The position numbers and the translations under genes were made by a program. A model generated the notes under the pieces. That model had not been told where the DNA came from. It did no database searches and saw nothing but the letters and a program-made list of their open reading frames with translations. A stretch of 64,000 nucleotides of DNA from Sciurus carolinensis (taxonomy: Eukaryota > Chordata > Mammalia > Rodentia > Sciuridae): positions 133,369,035 through 133,433,034 of the forward strand of contig NC_062222.1 in NCBI RefSeq assembly GCF_902686445.1, read 5' to 3'. This document shows, in pieces, positions 9,521 to 20,870 of the stretch. Each line of letters starts with the position of its first letter. The first letter of the stretch is position 1.

Positions 9521-12115
9521 GTCTATTCATCCTTATCCCCCAAGGCATCCACTAAAAAGCAGGGTCTGCATGAAATGCAGCTTCCTTCGCGCTTCTCTCT
9601 CTTGATTCTGATTACCGTTCTCCGCCCTGGTTTTCCGTGACTCGCTCGGACAGGGGGCATGTGCGGCTGCTGCCACCACTTCACTTTCACCTGGCGGGCC
9701 CTTTCTGGCACCGCGGCAGAGCTCCAGGAGTACTTCCCAGCCTGAGTCAGCCTCAGCCCCCTGGGCTGCAGAGATCTCAGTCCTCAGGCGGAATCCAAGT
9801 TCCCCAGCAAAACACCCTCAATCTGCAGGCACCACGTGCTGTCCCCACTAGTGAGATTCTGGCCACCACAAAACATGGCAGGTTCAGGAACTCGATTTTC
9901 CCTGACAAGTCAGCACCAGGCCCTGAGAGGACAGGCAACTTCATCATCTGTCTGGCAAAGAGGGACAGACACTTTTGTCAAGTCATAAGGGTTCATGGAG
10001 ATAGCACAACTTCCTGGGTTATTTATCACCTCGTGTCATGTTGGGCCACTGACAAGACATTTCCAGGACAATTCCAAAGATGAAACCATCTTTACTTGTG
10101 ACGTCGTTACTGCTGTTTATCACCCAAACCTAACATCCAAATCCTCAGGAGATAGAGCAAGCCAGCAGAGCAGAGACGAGAGAGTGCGATAAAGAGGACA
10201 ATTAGGGAAAATAAAATGTCCGCTTTATCAAAGTGACTTTTAAAAGGAAAGGTAATATAAAAATTAGACTATTCCATGATTCTTACAAGAAAAGGAGGGA
10301 TGGGAAGAGCTACATGTAAGTGATTACTTCATGATAAGACCTATTCATTTATTTAATCTATACCACAAAATGTAGGACAATGTCGATTTTATAGATGAAA
10401 AAAAATTAGGGCAAAATTTAGAACCCACTCTGTAATATGATTTTCATGACCTCAAGTTTTTAAGTGAGGAAAAGTTCTTCTGCCCTGTCTGGAACAGCCA
10501 TGGCATGTCTCTTGGCTTAAAGAGCATTTGCGCTCTCAAGCAAAATACTCAGGGCCTTCTAACAGGAAGCATGTTTTCCAGGCCTGAAGAGGGACCATTC
10601 ACACCATTCTGGTCACGGGTTTGGAACATGGCTCACTGTTTTGGGTGACACTTCTCAGGTTGAGAAACGACCCTATAGGATCATGGTGTACCCACATCAA
10701 TGACAAAAATGAAATGGGCAAAAAGAATATTCCAGAACAAGGGAACTATTGTGCCAACCAACACTATTGACATACTGGGGAGGGGCATGGGCCTGGAGCA
10801 AGAGCGTGCACTGGGGAGTCTCAGGTAGACATTCCAAAGTCCTGGGAAGTCCATTACATTTCAAACCCAGAGTAGGCTGTTGTTAAGACTCACAGCATGC
10901 ATGAACTCATTTATATAGTCCTCAGACTTTGGCTGGTGCTAAAATAGAAGAAAAAAATAAGAATAAGATATGATCACTGCCCTCAGAGTTTACTGTCTGT
11001 CAGGGGAAACAGACAAGTATACTAATGATGTCCGCACTGTCAGCCCAGTGCTTCATGAAGGTCCATAGAGGGCAGTGTTTTCCACGCTGTACGTGGAGAT
11101 CCATTGGCAGGGTCTTAAATCAATTTACTGGGCTGCAGAAGGCAGTTTTTTTCTTTTTTTTTTTTTAAAGAAGAATGAAACAAGCCAGACTATATCAGTG
11201 TGCCTTGCACAGCAGTGGAAACGTGGACTTAGTGAGACAGTTCTGTTCTGACTCTCTGGAATGAGATGTATGCACAGGTTTGGTACTGAGTCATAGTGGG
11301 AAAGATATTTCTTACTTAGGGGCATCATCAGAAAGCATCTGGAGGTCACCAGTACGGTGCAAGTGGGAGCACAGAGGAGAGACATCTAGGTGAGTTTAGT
11401 AGGAGGCAGAAGAGAGAAAGCTCTCCAAAGAAAAGAGCACTCACTCTGAATTTTGGAAGAGAAGCAGTTATTCTAAGGCAAAGAGCAGCTCATGGGAAAG
11501 AAGCCAAGAATTGAGGAGGCAGGACAGTTTCAGGAAGCTGTGACAGGGCGGGGTGGAGCCTAGGAAGGGTCCTGCGCAAGGACTGGAGTCCCTTAAACTA
11601 CCATTCCAGGACCAGGAGCTGAGGGAGCAGAAAGGCAAGATGGAACAAATTCTTAAAATAGGATGCTGTAACAATTTTGAGATGTCAAAGATCACTTTTC
11701 CTTAAAGGACCAGAGAAAGATTCATGAGGTGGGGAACCTCCTAGAGTTACCATGATTACTTTATAGGTTCTGCTCGGGGATGAGCCATGTGGCATTTGTG
11801 TGTCTGAGCGTGGGAAGCTGGGTGAGCAGAGGCAGTCATCCCAAGGAAGAGTCAGCCAAAGAAGGAGCAGAGCGCTGAATCAGCTGGCACACACCTCCCC
11901 GACCTGACTACGCCAGCCACTTGAGTGAGTGAGTGATGCCAAGCAAAATGTATCTCACTCTCTGACAGTGACGCTGTCAGGCAAGCACAACGAGGCTGAC
12001 ATCTACGGTCAGGCAGGCAGGCTTCAAACCCACTTCCTTGCTGGGCATCTTAAGTCTAAGACCTGGTTTCTGTGAAAATGGAATTTGTAGTCACAGAAGT
12101 ATGTTACTCAGTGTT
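9521..12115. other. Unannotated intergenic stretch
   Basis: 9600-9850 is somewhat GC-rich with a few CpGs but falls short of an island. A 148-codon open frame (9637-10083) has no family signature. A T-tract lies at 11147-11166. Nothing else is supportable. Confidence 0.4.
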
Positions 12116-12117
12116 AG

Positions 12118-12542
12118 GTTAGATAAGGGGTGTCTACCAAAAGCTCATGTGTGAGACCATGAAAGAATATTAAGAGGTGAAATGATTAGTTTATGAGAGG
12201 TGTAATCTAATTGGTGGATTAATCCACTGATATGGATTAACTGGGCAGTAAATGTAGGCAGTAGGGTATGGCTGAAGGAAGTAGGTCACTGGGGGTGTGC
12301 CTTTGGGGTTTATATTTTGTCCTTGGTGAACAGAGTCTCTCTCTGCTTCCTGGTGCCATATGCTGAGCTGCTTTCCTCCTCTATGCCCTTCTGCCATGAT
12401 CTTCTGACTCCCCTGGGGCTCAGAGGTATGGAGTAGGCTGACCATGGACCGAACCTCTGAAACCATGAGTCAAAATAAACTTTTCCTCCTCTCTATTGTT
12501 CTTGTCAGATCTTTTGGACACAGTGAAAAAAAGCCAAGACAC
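12118..12542 (+). repeat. MaLR-type LTR relic
   Basis: A series of motifs typical of rodent MaLR LTRs: 'aaaagctcatgtgtgagacc', 'ggaagtaggtcactgggggt', 'ccttctgccatgatcttctg', 'accatgagtcaaaataaact', then a terminal 'ttttggacacagtgaaaaaa'. It contains an AATAAA signal at about 12473. A second copy of the family is at 15090-15478. No internal viral sequence is attached, so it is a solo LTR. Confidence 0.65.
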
Positions 12543-13420
12543 TCAGACTCTCCTTCATAGGAGAATTTGACCTTCAACCGCATGTGGTGTTATTAGCTAT
12601 CAACCTTCAGCAGCAGTGTCTTGGGGTTCACCATGGAGCTGAAGTTGAGGCCATGCTCTTGCTAGAAGTCCCTACTCAGCAGCAAAGCATAGCACTTATA
12701 CTAAGGCCTGGCCATATTTGTCCAGTGTGGGATTCTGCTGGAAGGATCTCCCCATGGGTCAGCCAAGATTTCTTCAGATCTTCAGCATAATGGAGGCTAA
12801 CTCTGTCCTACCCTGATTCCTCTAGACTCCCTGCACACAGGTGTCAGATCTGCTTTGTGCTCTGAGACTTTCCCCACCCATTTTTCCTCCCTTTCCCTTT
12901 ATCTTTCACTGGAAAAAATTTCCCTAGAAGCCTCTCGCTCTCCTAACACTGTTGGAGCCTCTGAATTCCGGAATGGAGACAACATGGAAATGTTGGGCTA
13001 CTCAAGCTTCATAGTCCTTGAACTTCTCTCTAAGTATTCATTTCCTCAAGAAGTCCACTTGGTTTCTAGGGTTTTAATACCATTTCTAGATAAGCACTCT
13101 CATATATGTGGCTCAGCCTTTGCAGTCTTCTGAATCATAGACACATGCATTGGACCCCCACCAAGCATCTCTATTGGATATCAAACAGGAACCTTGGGCT
13201 TAAAGTGTCCAAATTCAGATCTTGGTATTTTTGCTCCCAAATCTCTCCATCCTCCAATCTCCTTCATCTCAATAAAGAACAACCCTGTATTCCTGTTGCT
13301 CAGGGCGAACATCCCCCTAGTAACCCACACCCCATTCATTTGCACACCCTGTGGGTTCCGTGTGGAAACATGCCGACCCTGACCATGTCTCATCATCTGC
13401 ACCAGTGCTACTGGTGTGAG
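12543..13420. other. Unannotated stretch
   Basis: No exon is recognised. It runs into the 5' decayed end of the L2 element. Confidence 0.4.
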
Positions 13421-13424
13421 CCAC

Positions 13425-13829
13425 CCTGTCCTCTTGCCTGGAGTACGGCAACCGACTCCTATTTAGACTCGCCTTTTCTGTCCTTTTCCCAGTGCAATCT
13501 ATTCTTAACCAGGCAGCCAGAATATCCTTTTAAATGTAAACCAGATTATTTTCTGCACAAAATCCTCCAACAGCATCTCTTTGCAATCAGAATAAAACCA
13601 TAATCCTCAAAATAGCTGACAGGGCCTTGCGTGATGAGGCACCTCCTTCCCGGTTTCCGCTTCTGCACTCACTGTTTTTATTCCAATCACACTGATTCTA
13701 TTGTTGCTCCCCAAATATTCCAACACGCTGCCACCTCAGCATTTTACACATGCCTTCTCCTGGCTCACGATGTTCTTTCCCCAGAGAGCCGAACGGCTCC
13801 CTCTCTATTCCACTTAGACCACATACCTA
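13425..13829 (+). mobile_element. LINE-2 3' region, first segment
   Basis: The decayed L2 ORF end is visible: 'ttctgcacaaaatcctccaa', 'acagggccttgcgtgatgag', 'catgccttctcctggctcac'. The element is interrupted by an MLT1-type LTR and resumes at about 14140, so the two segments are one old L2 insertion. Confidence 0.65.
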
Positions 13830-14139
13830 AATCTTAACCCACAAGATGGTGGCATTAGGAGATGGTACCCTGGGGAAGGTGATGAGATATTAGGGAATGG
13901 AGCCCTCCTGAGTAGATCAGGGCCCTGACCAGAGGTCCCAGGGAGATGTTTTGTGTCTTTCATCAGGTGAGGATGCAGCTAGAAGGCACCACCCATAAAC
14001 CATCAAATGGGCTCTCACCAATGACTTTACCAGCACCAAGGTCTTGAACTTACTCTAACTCTGAAACTCTGAAAAATAAATATCTGTGGTTTATATGCCA
14101 CCCTATGTTATTTTGTTGTAGTGACCCAAACTAGGACAC
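13830..14139 (+). repeat. MLT1-type LTR nested in L2
   Basis: 'tcttaacccacaagatggtg', 'catcaggtgaggatgcagct', a degenerate 'gaaaaataaatatctgtggt' and a terminal 'gttattttgttgtagtgacc' fit the 3' two thirds of an MLT1 LTR in sense orientation. It interrupts L2 sequence and must therefore be younger than the L2. Confidence 0.7.
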
Positions 14140-14385
14140 CTTCCCTGAGCTCTCTAGAGAAAATTGCTTTGCCTGGCACACTTTTTCTCTGCCCTACTGT
14201 ACTTATTTATAACACTTTTAGCATATCAAACAATGGATAATTTCAGTATTGGTCTCCCTTCCTTCCTACTAGAATATAATTTCTGGGATAATTTATATCT
14301 TTTTATTCTGTTATATCCCTGACACTGAGGGCAATGTCTGCATGTGGCAGGAGTCCAGCAAATGTCTGGTGCACAGATTAACGAG
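14140..14385 (+). mobile_element. LINE-2 3' end, second segment
   Basis: 'ttccctgagctctctagaga', 'tactgtacttatttataaca', 'cttcctactagaatataatt' and 'ttatatccctgacactgagg' give the canonical L2 3' end in sense orientation, continuing the segment left of the LTR. Confidence 0.75.
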
Positions 14386-14399
14386 CTTGGGTAATAACA

Positions 14400-14500
14400 G
14401 TGCTGCTGACCATGTACAGGGATTGTGAGTCCATTAATTGATGTAGATTACATAACACTGTGGCAGGCACATAGAAAGCACTCCAAAGCCATGAGTTTGT
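14400..14500 (+). repeat. MIR-like tail fragment
   Basis: 'actgtggcaggcacatagaa' followed by 'agcactccaaagcc' resembles the 3' end of MIR ('gcctggcacatagtaag...'). Short and diverged. Confidence 0.4.
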
Positions 14501-15089
14501 GTTAACAATATCAACAAGTTTTAGTCATGACATAAAAATCTCAGTATCAATTCTGGGGACACAGCTTGATGGCAATGATTAAATAGGGGTCACAGAGTTC
14601 CTACATCTTGCTATAAGACAGTATGTTTAGAGTCTTTAGCAAAAACACTTTAGGATGACACCACTCATGTAGGTGGAAATGATTGTGATTGATCCAGAAG
14701 AATGAGAACTCTGATCTATTCACCATACTGCTCAGGAACACATTATACTGTAAATACTGCATGGTAGGTTTCTGGCATGAATGTCAATCTTCCTCAATAG
14801 TGTGAGAAAATTTAGCAGTTGTAACTGAACGACAAGAAAGACCATTGGGTTTGCCTGGATTCCCTTCTTTCACTGCCTAAGGTGGGAAACTGCATCTACT
14901 TTTTCAATAAATAATTCATTAGCGTCTACATGGTCACAGCCATGTGCTAAGTAAAGAGGAGGCAGAGCTGACAAGACAGGCCTGATGAAGGCCTTCATAG
15001 AGCTGGACTTAGTCACAGAAGAGGGTAATAAAGAAGAAATAGCAGTAGGCAAATTGTCACACTACTTGGATTTAGAAAGTCCTCCAAAA
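14500..15089. other. Mostly unannotated; possible ancient LINE fragment at 14905-15050
   Basis: The 14905-15050 part ('catggtcacagccatgtgct ... agacaggcctgatgaaggcc') resembles the common old mammalian repeat with the 'ctatgtgccaggcactg' motif. Family not certain. The rest is unrecognised. Confidence 0.35.
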
Positions 15090-15478
15090 TCTCATGAGTC
15101 GTAGGCTTGGTCCCCAGTACAGCAAAGTTCAGAGGTCGGGCTTTTAGAAAGTGAATGGATCAGGAGGACTCCGACCTCAACAGTGGGTTAGTCCGTTGGA
15201 AACTGAAAGGACTGCTGGGAGGAAGTAGGTCACCGGGGGACACCCCAGAAGGGTTTGTCTTCTCCCCGTTCCCCCAGACCTCTACAACCTCCCCTGCTCT
15301 TTCCGCCTCCTGCCTGCCTGAGCCGAGTGGCTTTTTTCCACAACATCCTTCTGCCATGATGTCCTGCCTCACTTCAGGCCCAGGGCAATGGATACAGTCA
15401 CCCTAAGGACTGAAATCTCGGAGGCTGTGAGTCAAAACAAATCTTTATATCAGGTATGTGGGTCACAGCAACAAAACG
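15090..15478 (+). repeat. MaLR-type LTR relic, second copy
   Basis: 'taggcttggtccccagtaca', 'ggaagtaggtcaccggggga', 'ccttctgccatgatgtcctg' and 'ggtcacagcaacaaaacgct' match, in the same order, the LTR at 12118-12542. Same strand, solo, CpG-decayed. Its 3' end abuts the 94-bp tandem duplication. Confidence 0.65.
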
Positions 15479-15666
15479 CTTCCTAACCCACAGCCGTTAG
15501 AGTACTGGGAGTAGCGGGTACCTTTGTGAGGAAAAACTAACTTTACTTGGAATGGGGATTATGGAGGAAGGACTTCCTAACCCACAGCCGTTAGAGTACT
15601 GGGAGTAGCGGGTACCTATGAGAGGAAAAACTAACTTTACTTGGAATGGGGATTATGGAGGAAGGA
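15479..15666 (+). repeat. 94-bp tandem duplication, two copies
   Basis: Copy 1 is 15479-15572 and copy 2 is 15573-15666, head to tail with no spacer. They differ at two bases ('acctttgtgagg' versus 'acctatgagagg'), giving 92 of 94 identical. The first copy starts directly at the LTR end. Confidence 0.95.
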
Positions 15667-16336
15667 CTCTCCTGGCTTCCAAGAATTTGAGAATAGGTCT
15701 AAAGTTCTCATGATAAAAATTGTTGATTTTAAGAAAACTCCTTGCAATGGAGTCATCCCAGTAAAGACAGCAATGGTTCTGATGAGATGGGAAATAAGGA
15801 AAATGTCTTGAAAGTTCTGAAAGTTATTCTTGGAGGCAAACCGAGGCTTACCTGCTGTGCACATGGGCAGCTTGGCCATAATGAGCAGTTTCTCAAAGCC
15901 TTATTAGTAACTGTAGAAAACCCTTACTCCATCTAGAACATGTTCAAAGCTAACTTTAAATATTAATGAATTGTTTCTTTTTCAACAATACACTCTGAAA
16001 ACTTCTCCTAACCAGTTTGAACCCCGGCCAGGATTTTCCCTCCGTCTTTATGGCCCTGAAGCTCTCTTTCTCATTGAATTCCATGAGGCTTACAGCTGGC
16101 CTGGGCTTGGTATGCTGACCTCATTTCTAGCCTGGGGTATATGCTTCCTCTCCCTCCTCTTCCTGAGAAGAGTAATTTGCCATTGGAGACCAAGTTGAAC
16201 AGATCCTGAACTGGCTGTGGTATGGAAATGTTGACCTCTTGTGCTCCCGTGCCTAGTCCAGGGATGTTCAATAAGGCACTAGAGTATTCCCCTATCCCGC
16301 AGGAAATGTACAGTGGCAAGTTAGAAATAATGCATA
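15667..16336. other. Unannotated stretch
   Basis: No gene or named repeat is supported. Confidence 0.4.
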
Positions 16337-16337
16337 T

Positions 16338-16690
16338 GTCTTAGTCAGTTCAGGCTGCCATACCATAGCTATACCACAGTCAGGCTTGAAAAATGAACAT
16401 TTATTTCACACAGTTCAGGAGGCTGTTTTTCCAACATCATGGTGCCTGCATGGCCAGGTTCTTGATGAAGTCTCTTCCTTGTTTATGGTTGGTCAACTTC
16501 TCATTGTCATGAGGACATGGTAGAGAAAGAGATTTTGAATCTCCTTATTCTCTTAGAGGGACACCAATCCCATTCACGAGGGGTCTACCTAATTACCCCT
16601 TAAAGGCCACTCCTCCAAATACCATCACCTTGGGACTTAGGTTTCAGTATATGAAGACTGAGGGGACACAAGCATTCAGACCATAGCAGC
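16338..16690 (-). repeat. MLT1/MST-type LTR relic
   Basis: In minus orientation the sequence begins with the LTR 5' end (complement of 'ggacacaagcattcagacca'), then the complements of 'accatcaccttgggacttag' and 'cacgaggggtctacctaatt', and ends with the complement of 'gtcttagtcagttcaggctg'. Solo LTR, old. Confidence 0.7.
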
Positions 16691-17159
16691 ATGCAAACAT
16701 GGAAAGAATGTTTACGGTATAATATCAGTTGCAAACTTCCCACAATGATGAGCGAGTTACCTAGTGTAACAGGAAATGAAGAGAGGAAGAGGGCAGCAGA
16801 ATCTCAAGGGCATCTCAGAGCAAGAAGAGCTTGAGCTAGGCTGTGAAGAGTTAGTAGAATTCTGGTAGATGTGCAAGAGCTGGATAACCTAACCCAGGGG
16901 ACAGTAAGCGGGCAGGGTGGGTAAGGCAAGGACAGGGAGTAACACAAGTGATAATTGGTTGAGGAACCCTGAAGCACCCTGGGGATCAGAAGAGGCTCTG
17001 ATGTGCCCCTCTCTGTTTGCATACTTGGTCTCCTGCATTCATTCAACTGGGGATGTGGTTATTCAAGAGCTAGCAACTTGCAAGCTTTTGGGAGAAGATT
17101 TTAAATCAAATCAAGGGAACAAAAATATTTAAAGAAGAAAGGCGTGAATCATTATACTC
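16691..17159. other. Unannotated stretch
   Basis: No exon or repeat is recognised. Confidence 0.4.
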
Positions 17160-17480
17160 AGCTATTTTTTATAGTTTGAATTATTTAAGTCTAAAGCTCA
17201 AGAAATTGCATGTTTAAGTGCCTAAGTAGTTTTCTGCCAACTTTTAATTAACCTCTTCTGCCATTTCTTTTGAGGGAAATTGAAAAATATTTTCATAGTC
17301 CAACCAAAGCTTATTTTATAAAAGAATTAGACAAATTCAAAAGTCACTTACAGTAATCTTTCAAAACATGGGATGTTTATAGCTGAATCCAGTCAAATTG
17401 TATTTATTCCTTATCAGCCTTAGTTATCTAGGCAGAGCTGTCTTATTAATGAGATTCAGACAAAGCCTGGACTTCCGGTG
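17160..17480. other. Low-repeat AT-rich patch, possible conserved non-coding sequence
   Basis: Unrepeated, AT-rich and complex ('acttttaattaacctcttct', 'tcttattaatgagattcaga'), with no frame and no repeat signature. This texture is often seen in conserved enhancers. Inference only. Confidence 0.3.
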
Positions 17481-17899
17481 CAACAGTGAAAGCCTACAGA
17501 GATTTAAACATGATTTTCTCTAATCAGACTGCATCGCCTCAGTTGTGATTCCTTTCTTTTGTATTCTGATGTTAGCAGATACTCTTTCATGGAAGCATCA
17601 TTTAAAGCAAATCCTCCCGAGTGTGCACCCCCTCTTCTTGAAAATCATTCTTCCTTTGCTCTTTTGGTTTGGAGCAGAGAATTTGTCCATTAAGCCTAAT
17701 GTTAATCTCAATAAAGAAAAGAAAGTTTCTTTTTTCTTTCTGCCCTTCTCCCCTTTCAGTAAAATAAGACTATGTTTATTTACCTAAAAATAGTTCTAGG
17801 GCCATGTCACTTTAATGGTGGTAGGGGAAGTCACCTACCCTCCTAGAATCCCAAAATAATTAGGCTCCTACACTTCCCATGATATAAAGTCACCAGAAA
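17481..17899. other. Unannotated stretch
   Basis: No exon or repeat is recognised. Confidence 0.4.
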
Positions 17900-17927
17900 C
17901 AATTCATGATTGTATTAGTAAGGGTGG
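17900..17927 (+). repeat. 28-bp inverted repeat, left copy
   Basis: Begins 'caattcatgattgtattagt' and ends 'aagggtgg'. It is exactly reverse-complementary to 18176-18203, with no mismatch over 28 bases. Similarity stops at the inner edge. Confidence 0.95.
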
Positions 17928-18175
17928 ACAAATGTTGCATCTGGCTGAGGCAATGATAAGCTGATGTGCTTGTTTTCTTTGTTCCTTCTTGTGCTGAAGT
18001 GATTCCAGTATCAGTATGCTGAGGTGACTATAAAATGAGAAGCATTTGGATCCCCAAGACACTGGATGGAGACACATCCCAGGTAGGTAGCGTTCGATTT
18101 GTGTGTGGAAAAAAGTAACCTCTGTCATGATAAGCTGACATGATTATAATATTTGTTACTACTGCACAACTTAAC

Positions 18176-18203
18176 CCACCCTTACTAATACAATCATGAA
18201 TTG
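18176..18203 (-). repeat. 28-bp inverted repeat, right copy
   Basis: Exact reverse complement of 17900-17927; the pair bounds a 304-base segment. The flanks show no target-site duplication, and internal sequence just inside the repeats is not clearly complementary. Confidence 0.95.
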
Positions 18204-18499
18204 CTTATAATTCTTTGGCCAGAACAAGACAGTTGGCCTCAACCTAAGGGCAAGAAAGACTGGGAAGTGAAGGGGACACTTGGAATATTTGGAGAACAAT
18301 ACTATTCCTGCCTCAGTGACATGAATGATTGCAATTGGTTCTATGCTAAACCAAGTTGAGAAACACATGGAAAACAGGGAATTTAATATCATTAAAAGCA
18401 TTGTCAAGACCTCCCCTGGAGTACAAAGTAGACATCTTTTAGAGACAGAGAACACTTTCTGAGTGGCATGCCCCTTTCTAGCAATAAGAACTTTGACAG
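18204..18499. other. Probable decayed LTR-type repeat, otherwise unannotated
   Basis: 'tttggccagaacaagacagt' and 'gactgggaagtgaaggggac' recall a common old mammalian LTR, but not clearly enough to name. A 149-codon minus-strand frame over this region shows no family motif. Confidence 0.3.
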
Positions 18500-18575
18500 C
18501 TTCCATAGACACTCTGAATCTCAGTATCTTCATCTGTGAAATGGAGAGAACAAGGACAGAACAAGGCAGAGGAGA
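18500..18575 (+). repeat. MIR fragment
   Basis: 'ctgaatctcagtatcttcat' then 'ctgtgaaatggagag' is the MIR core end in sense orientation; short fragment. Confidence 0.5.
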
Positions 18576-20054
18576 GATTAGAAGTGATGATTGCAAAGTA
18601 ACTAGCAAAGCTAAAGGCAAACAGTCCTTTGAATTAAGTATCCAAATTTAAAAGTAGCACTTAATATTGTTATATTTTAGTGATAGTAAAAAACTAAGAT
18701 ATCATTATCATCATGAAAAATAATTAATTAGTTGTCTTATATTTAATTTACCAAAAATAATGAAAACAATTTTGAAATATAAGCATCTCTGAGACCTCCC
18801 TGTTGAGTTCAGAAGCAGCTTTGACCCTACATTTAATTGACTTTTAATAGAAAATGGAGTAGATTATTACCTTTAGAATTTCTCATTTCAGATGAAAAAA
18901 ATGAAGCTTTTAGAGTAATTGCAAAAAATTTTAAAGGGGCCTCAGCAAAAGTGGAGAGGAGAGTTTCCATGGTGATGTCTCAACAACACAAAGGGAAGGG
19001 AAGCACAGAAAGAGTATTTAATGAGCACTTCCATGATGCTGAGCAGTGTGCTTAGTACTTCACCTTCAACATGGCCTGGCACACGGGGAAAGGCTGTGTG
19101 ATCAGTAAGATTCTTACAGTGTTCTGGACAAACAGATGCAAAAGACTTTCCCCATCAACCGTTTAGAAAGATCCCTGAGTGGGATACGAGCCCACTTTGC
19201 TGCTGCTTGTGCCAGGTTCTCCCACACCACTGCGTTTCCTGTAATTGCATCCCCCCTCCATTTCCTCCTGCTGAAGTCCCCTTGTGTCACTGGTTTCAGA
19301 CTTTGTCCCAGCCTTTCTCAGGGCAGCTGTGGAGTTAACACACAAAGCCGGGTCTCCTGCCCCACCTCTGGCCAGCTCACCAGGCTCTGTCCTTGGATGC
19401 ATGGCTTTGCCCACTCAGAGTCCTCCATTACAGCAGGAAGCCCACGGGCTGTACAAGTGAGGGCAGCGCGATTATGAGGAACGGGCTGGGCCAGAAGCAT
19501 CAGGGGTACCCAGGTAGGGGAAATTTGATGTCAGCAAAATTCTTTCATGGTCACTACCTCCCCAAGATTGCTTCTTAGTTGTAAAAGGAAAAATAATAGG
19601 TAGGCAGGGGTAAAGGCAGGAGACACTTTGACAGTGTCATCAAAATTAACATCAGCAGCAAAAGAAAGATGGCTGTCTCAAGTTTCTGGGCTGATGCGTG
19701 AGAGGGACACACTGCTGCCTGGGAGTATTCCCACCAGGGAGGAGACCTGAGCCTCTTCATGAAGAAGACTCACCCAAAGCCACGCTGAAGAACATTCTAC
19801 GATGCACCTGGATTCTTCAGATCCTATACTAGAGATTTAGAGTTTGCACACTATCAGGACAATGGACAAATATTGGAGTGTAGATTAGATGAAAGTATTC
19901 TAACAATGTCAGATTACTTAAATGCAATAGCACTGTGGCTGATTAAAATAATATTCTCATCCTTAGTAATTACGTATGGAAATACTAACAGGTAAAAAGT
20001 CAGGATTATGTAACCCACTTTTCAAATGATTCAGAAGGGCAATTACAGATTTTA
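18576..20054. other. Unannotated intergenic stretch
   Basis: 18650-18780 is very AT-rich. Overlapping open frames on both strands near 19.1-19.6 kb are short and unsupported. No exon is recognised. Confidence 0.4.
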
Positions 20055-20118
20055 GTGATGTAGTTGGTAATGCAGTTCAGTGGTAGGACATAGGCTTAGT
20101 ACATACTACACGCAAAAG
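20055..20118 (+). repeat. Possible degraded ID SINE fragment
   Basis: 'aatgcagttcagtggtagga' followed by 'cataggcttagtacata' has the spacing of the ID SINE internal promoter but is strongly diverged. Confidence 0.3.
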
Positions 20119-20119
20119 G

Positions 20120-20732
20120 CAATTTTGGAATCTAAAATTTACATGCGTATTGCTGTATATATGTTTTTCATGTGCGTATCTACATCTATCTATACATATG
20201 TCTATCTTTATGTACAGAGAAAGGACGATATGCAGATCTAGAAAAATGTTAAGTATTTACAAATCTGGAGCAAATAGATAGAGAAGTGGGAGTGAGAGAC
20301 AGACAGACAAGACCAACAAACAGAAAGAATGTTCCCTGATATACAATGATTGCTGAAAGTTTAAATAAATCTAAGTTTCTCTCAAAAGCTGGCAATTACT
20401 GTGTGTCCCTTCTCTGCTGTGGGTTGTCCTAAGCAAATCTCCAGGGTTCTTTCTAATACTTTTAATAACTCTGAATATGGAAATTGTTCTTTCCTTTTCA
20501 TGTTCAGATTTAAGGAATGTAGAGGAGGATGAACTGCCTGTAGGATATGAGAGGTTCTGGATTTGAATTCAAACCAGGCTCACTTCCTTCTGCGACAAGA
20601 AGATGCCAGGCAGGTAGAGGCAAGGTCCCCACGCTTTAGGAGTTCACAGCTCATATGGAGGTAGATGAGGAGGACAGACCAATAGCTGGGTACCGGGTTC
20701 AGGGTGGTAATACTGTTGTGCTCTTCCAGTCC
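20120..20732. other. Simple-sequence-like tract, then unannotated
   Basis: 20155-20215 contains imperfect (ATCT)n/(ACAT)n sequence, and 20295-20310 a short (GACA)n run. The rest shows nothing recognisable. Confidence 0.45.
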
Positions 20733-20870
20733 CTGTTATTGAACACCTGCTAGGTGGCAGTTGTTGGGCTAAGTTCTGGAACTTGATTCCCAGACCCTGC
20801 CCTCCAGAACTTTCCCTGCAGTGAATGTGACTGACATTGCTGTGCATAACTGCTATGATAGCACATAGTA
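20733..20870 (+). repeat. Ancient interspersed repeat fragment
   Basis: 'ttattgaacacctgctaggt' continuing to 'tgccctccagaactttccct' follows the widespread old mammalian repeat with the 'gagcacctactatgtgcc' motif (L1M/L2-class 3' end or MIR-related; subfamily not settled). Confidence 0.4.

Noticed and set aside
9600..9850. Second CpG island
   Set aside because: CpGs are too sparse and the stretch too short compared with 50.05-52.38 kb.
13106..13603. 165-codon plus-strand open frame
   Set aside because: Its second half runs over decayed L2 sequence; composition is not protein-like.
17900..18203. Classical MITE with target-site duplication
   Set aside because: No flanking duplication and no recognised family; reported only as an inverted repeat of unknown origin.
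18171..18620. 149-codon minus-strand open frame
   Set aside because: It crosses the 28-bp inverted repeat and probable LTR-derived and MIR sequence; no known domain.
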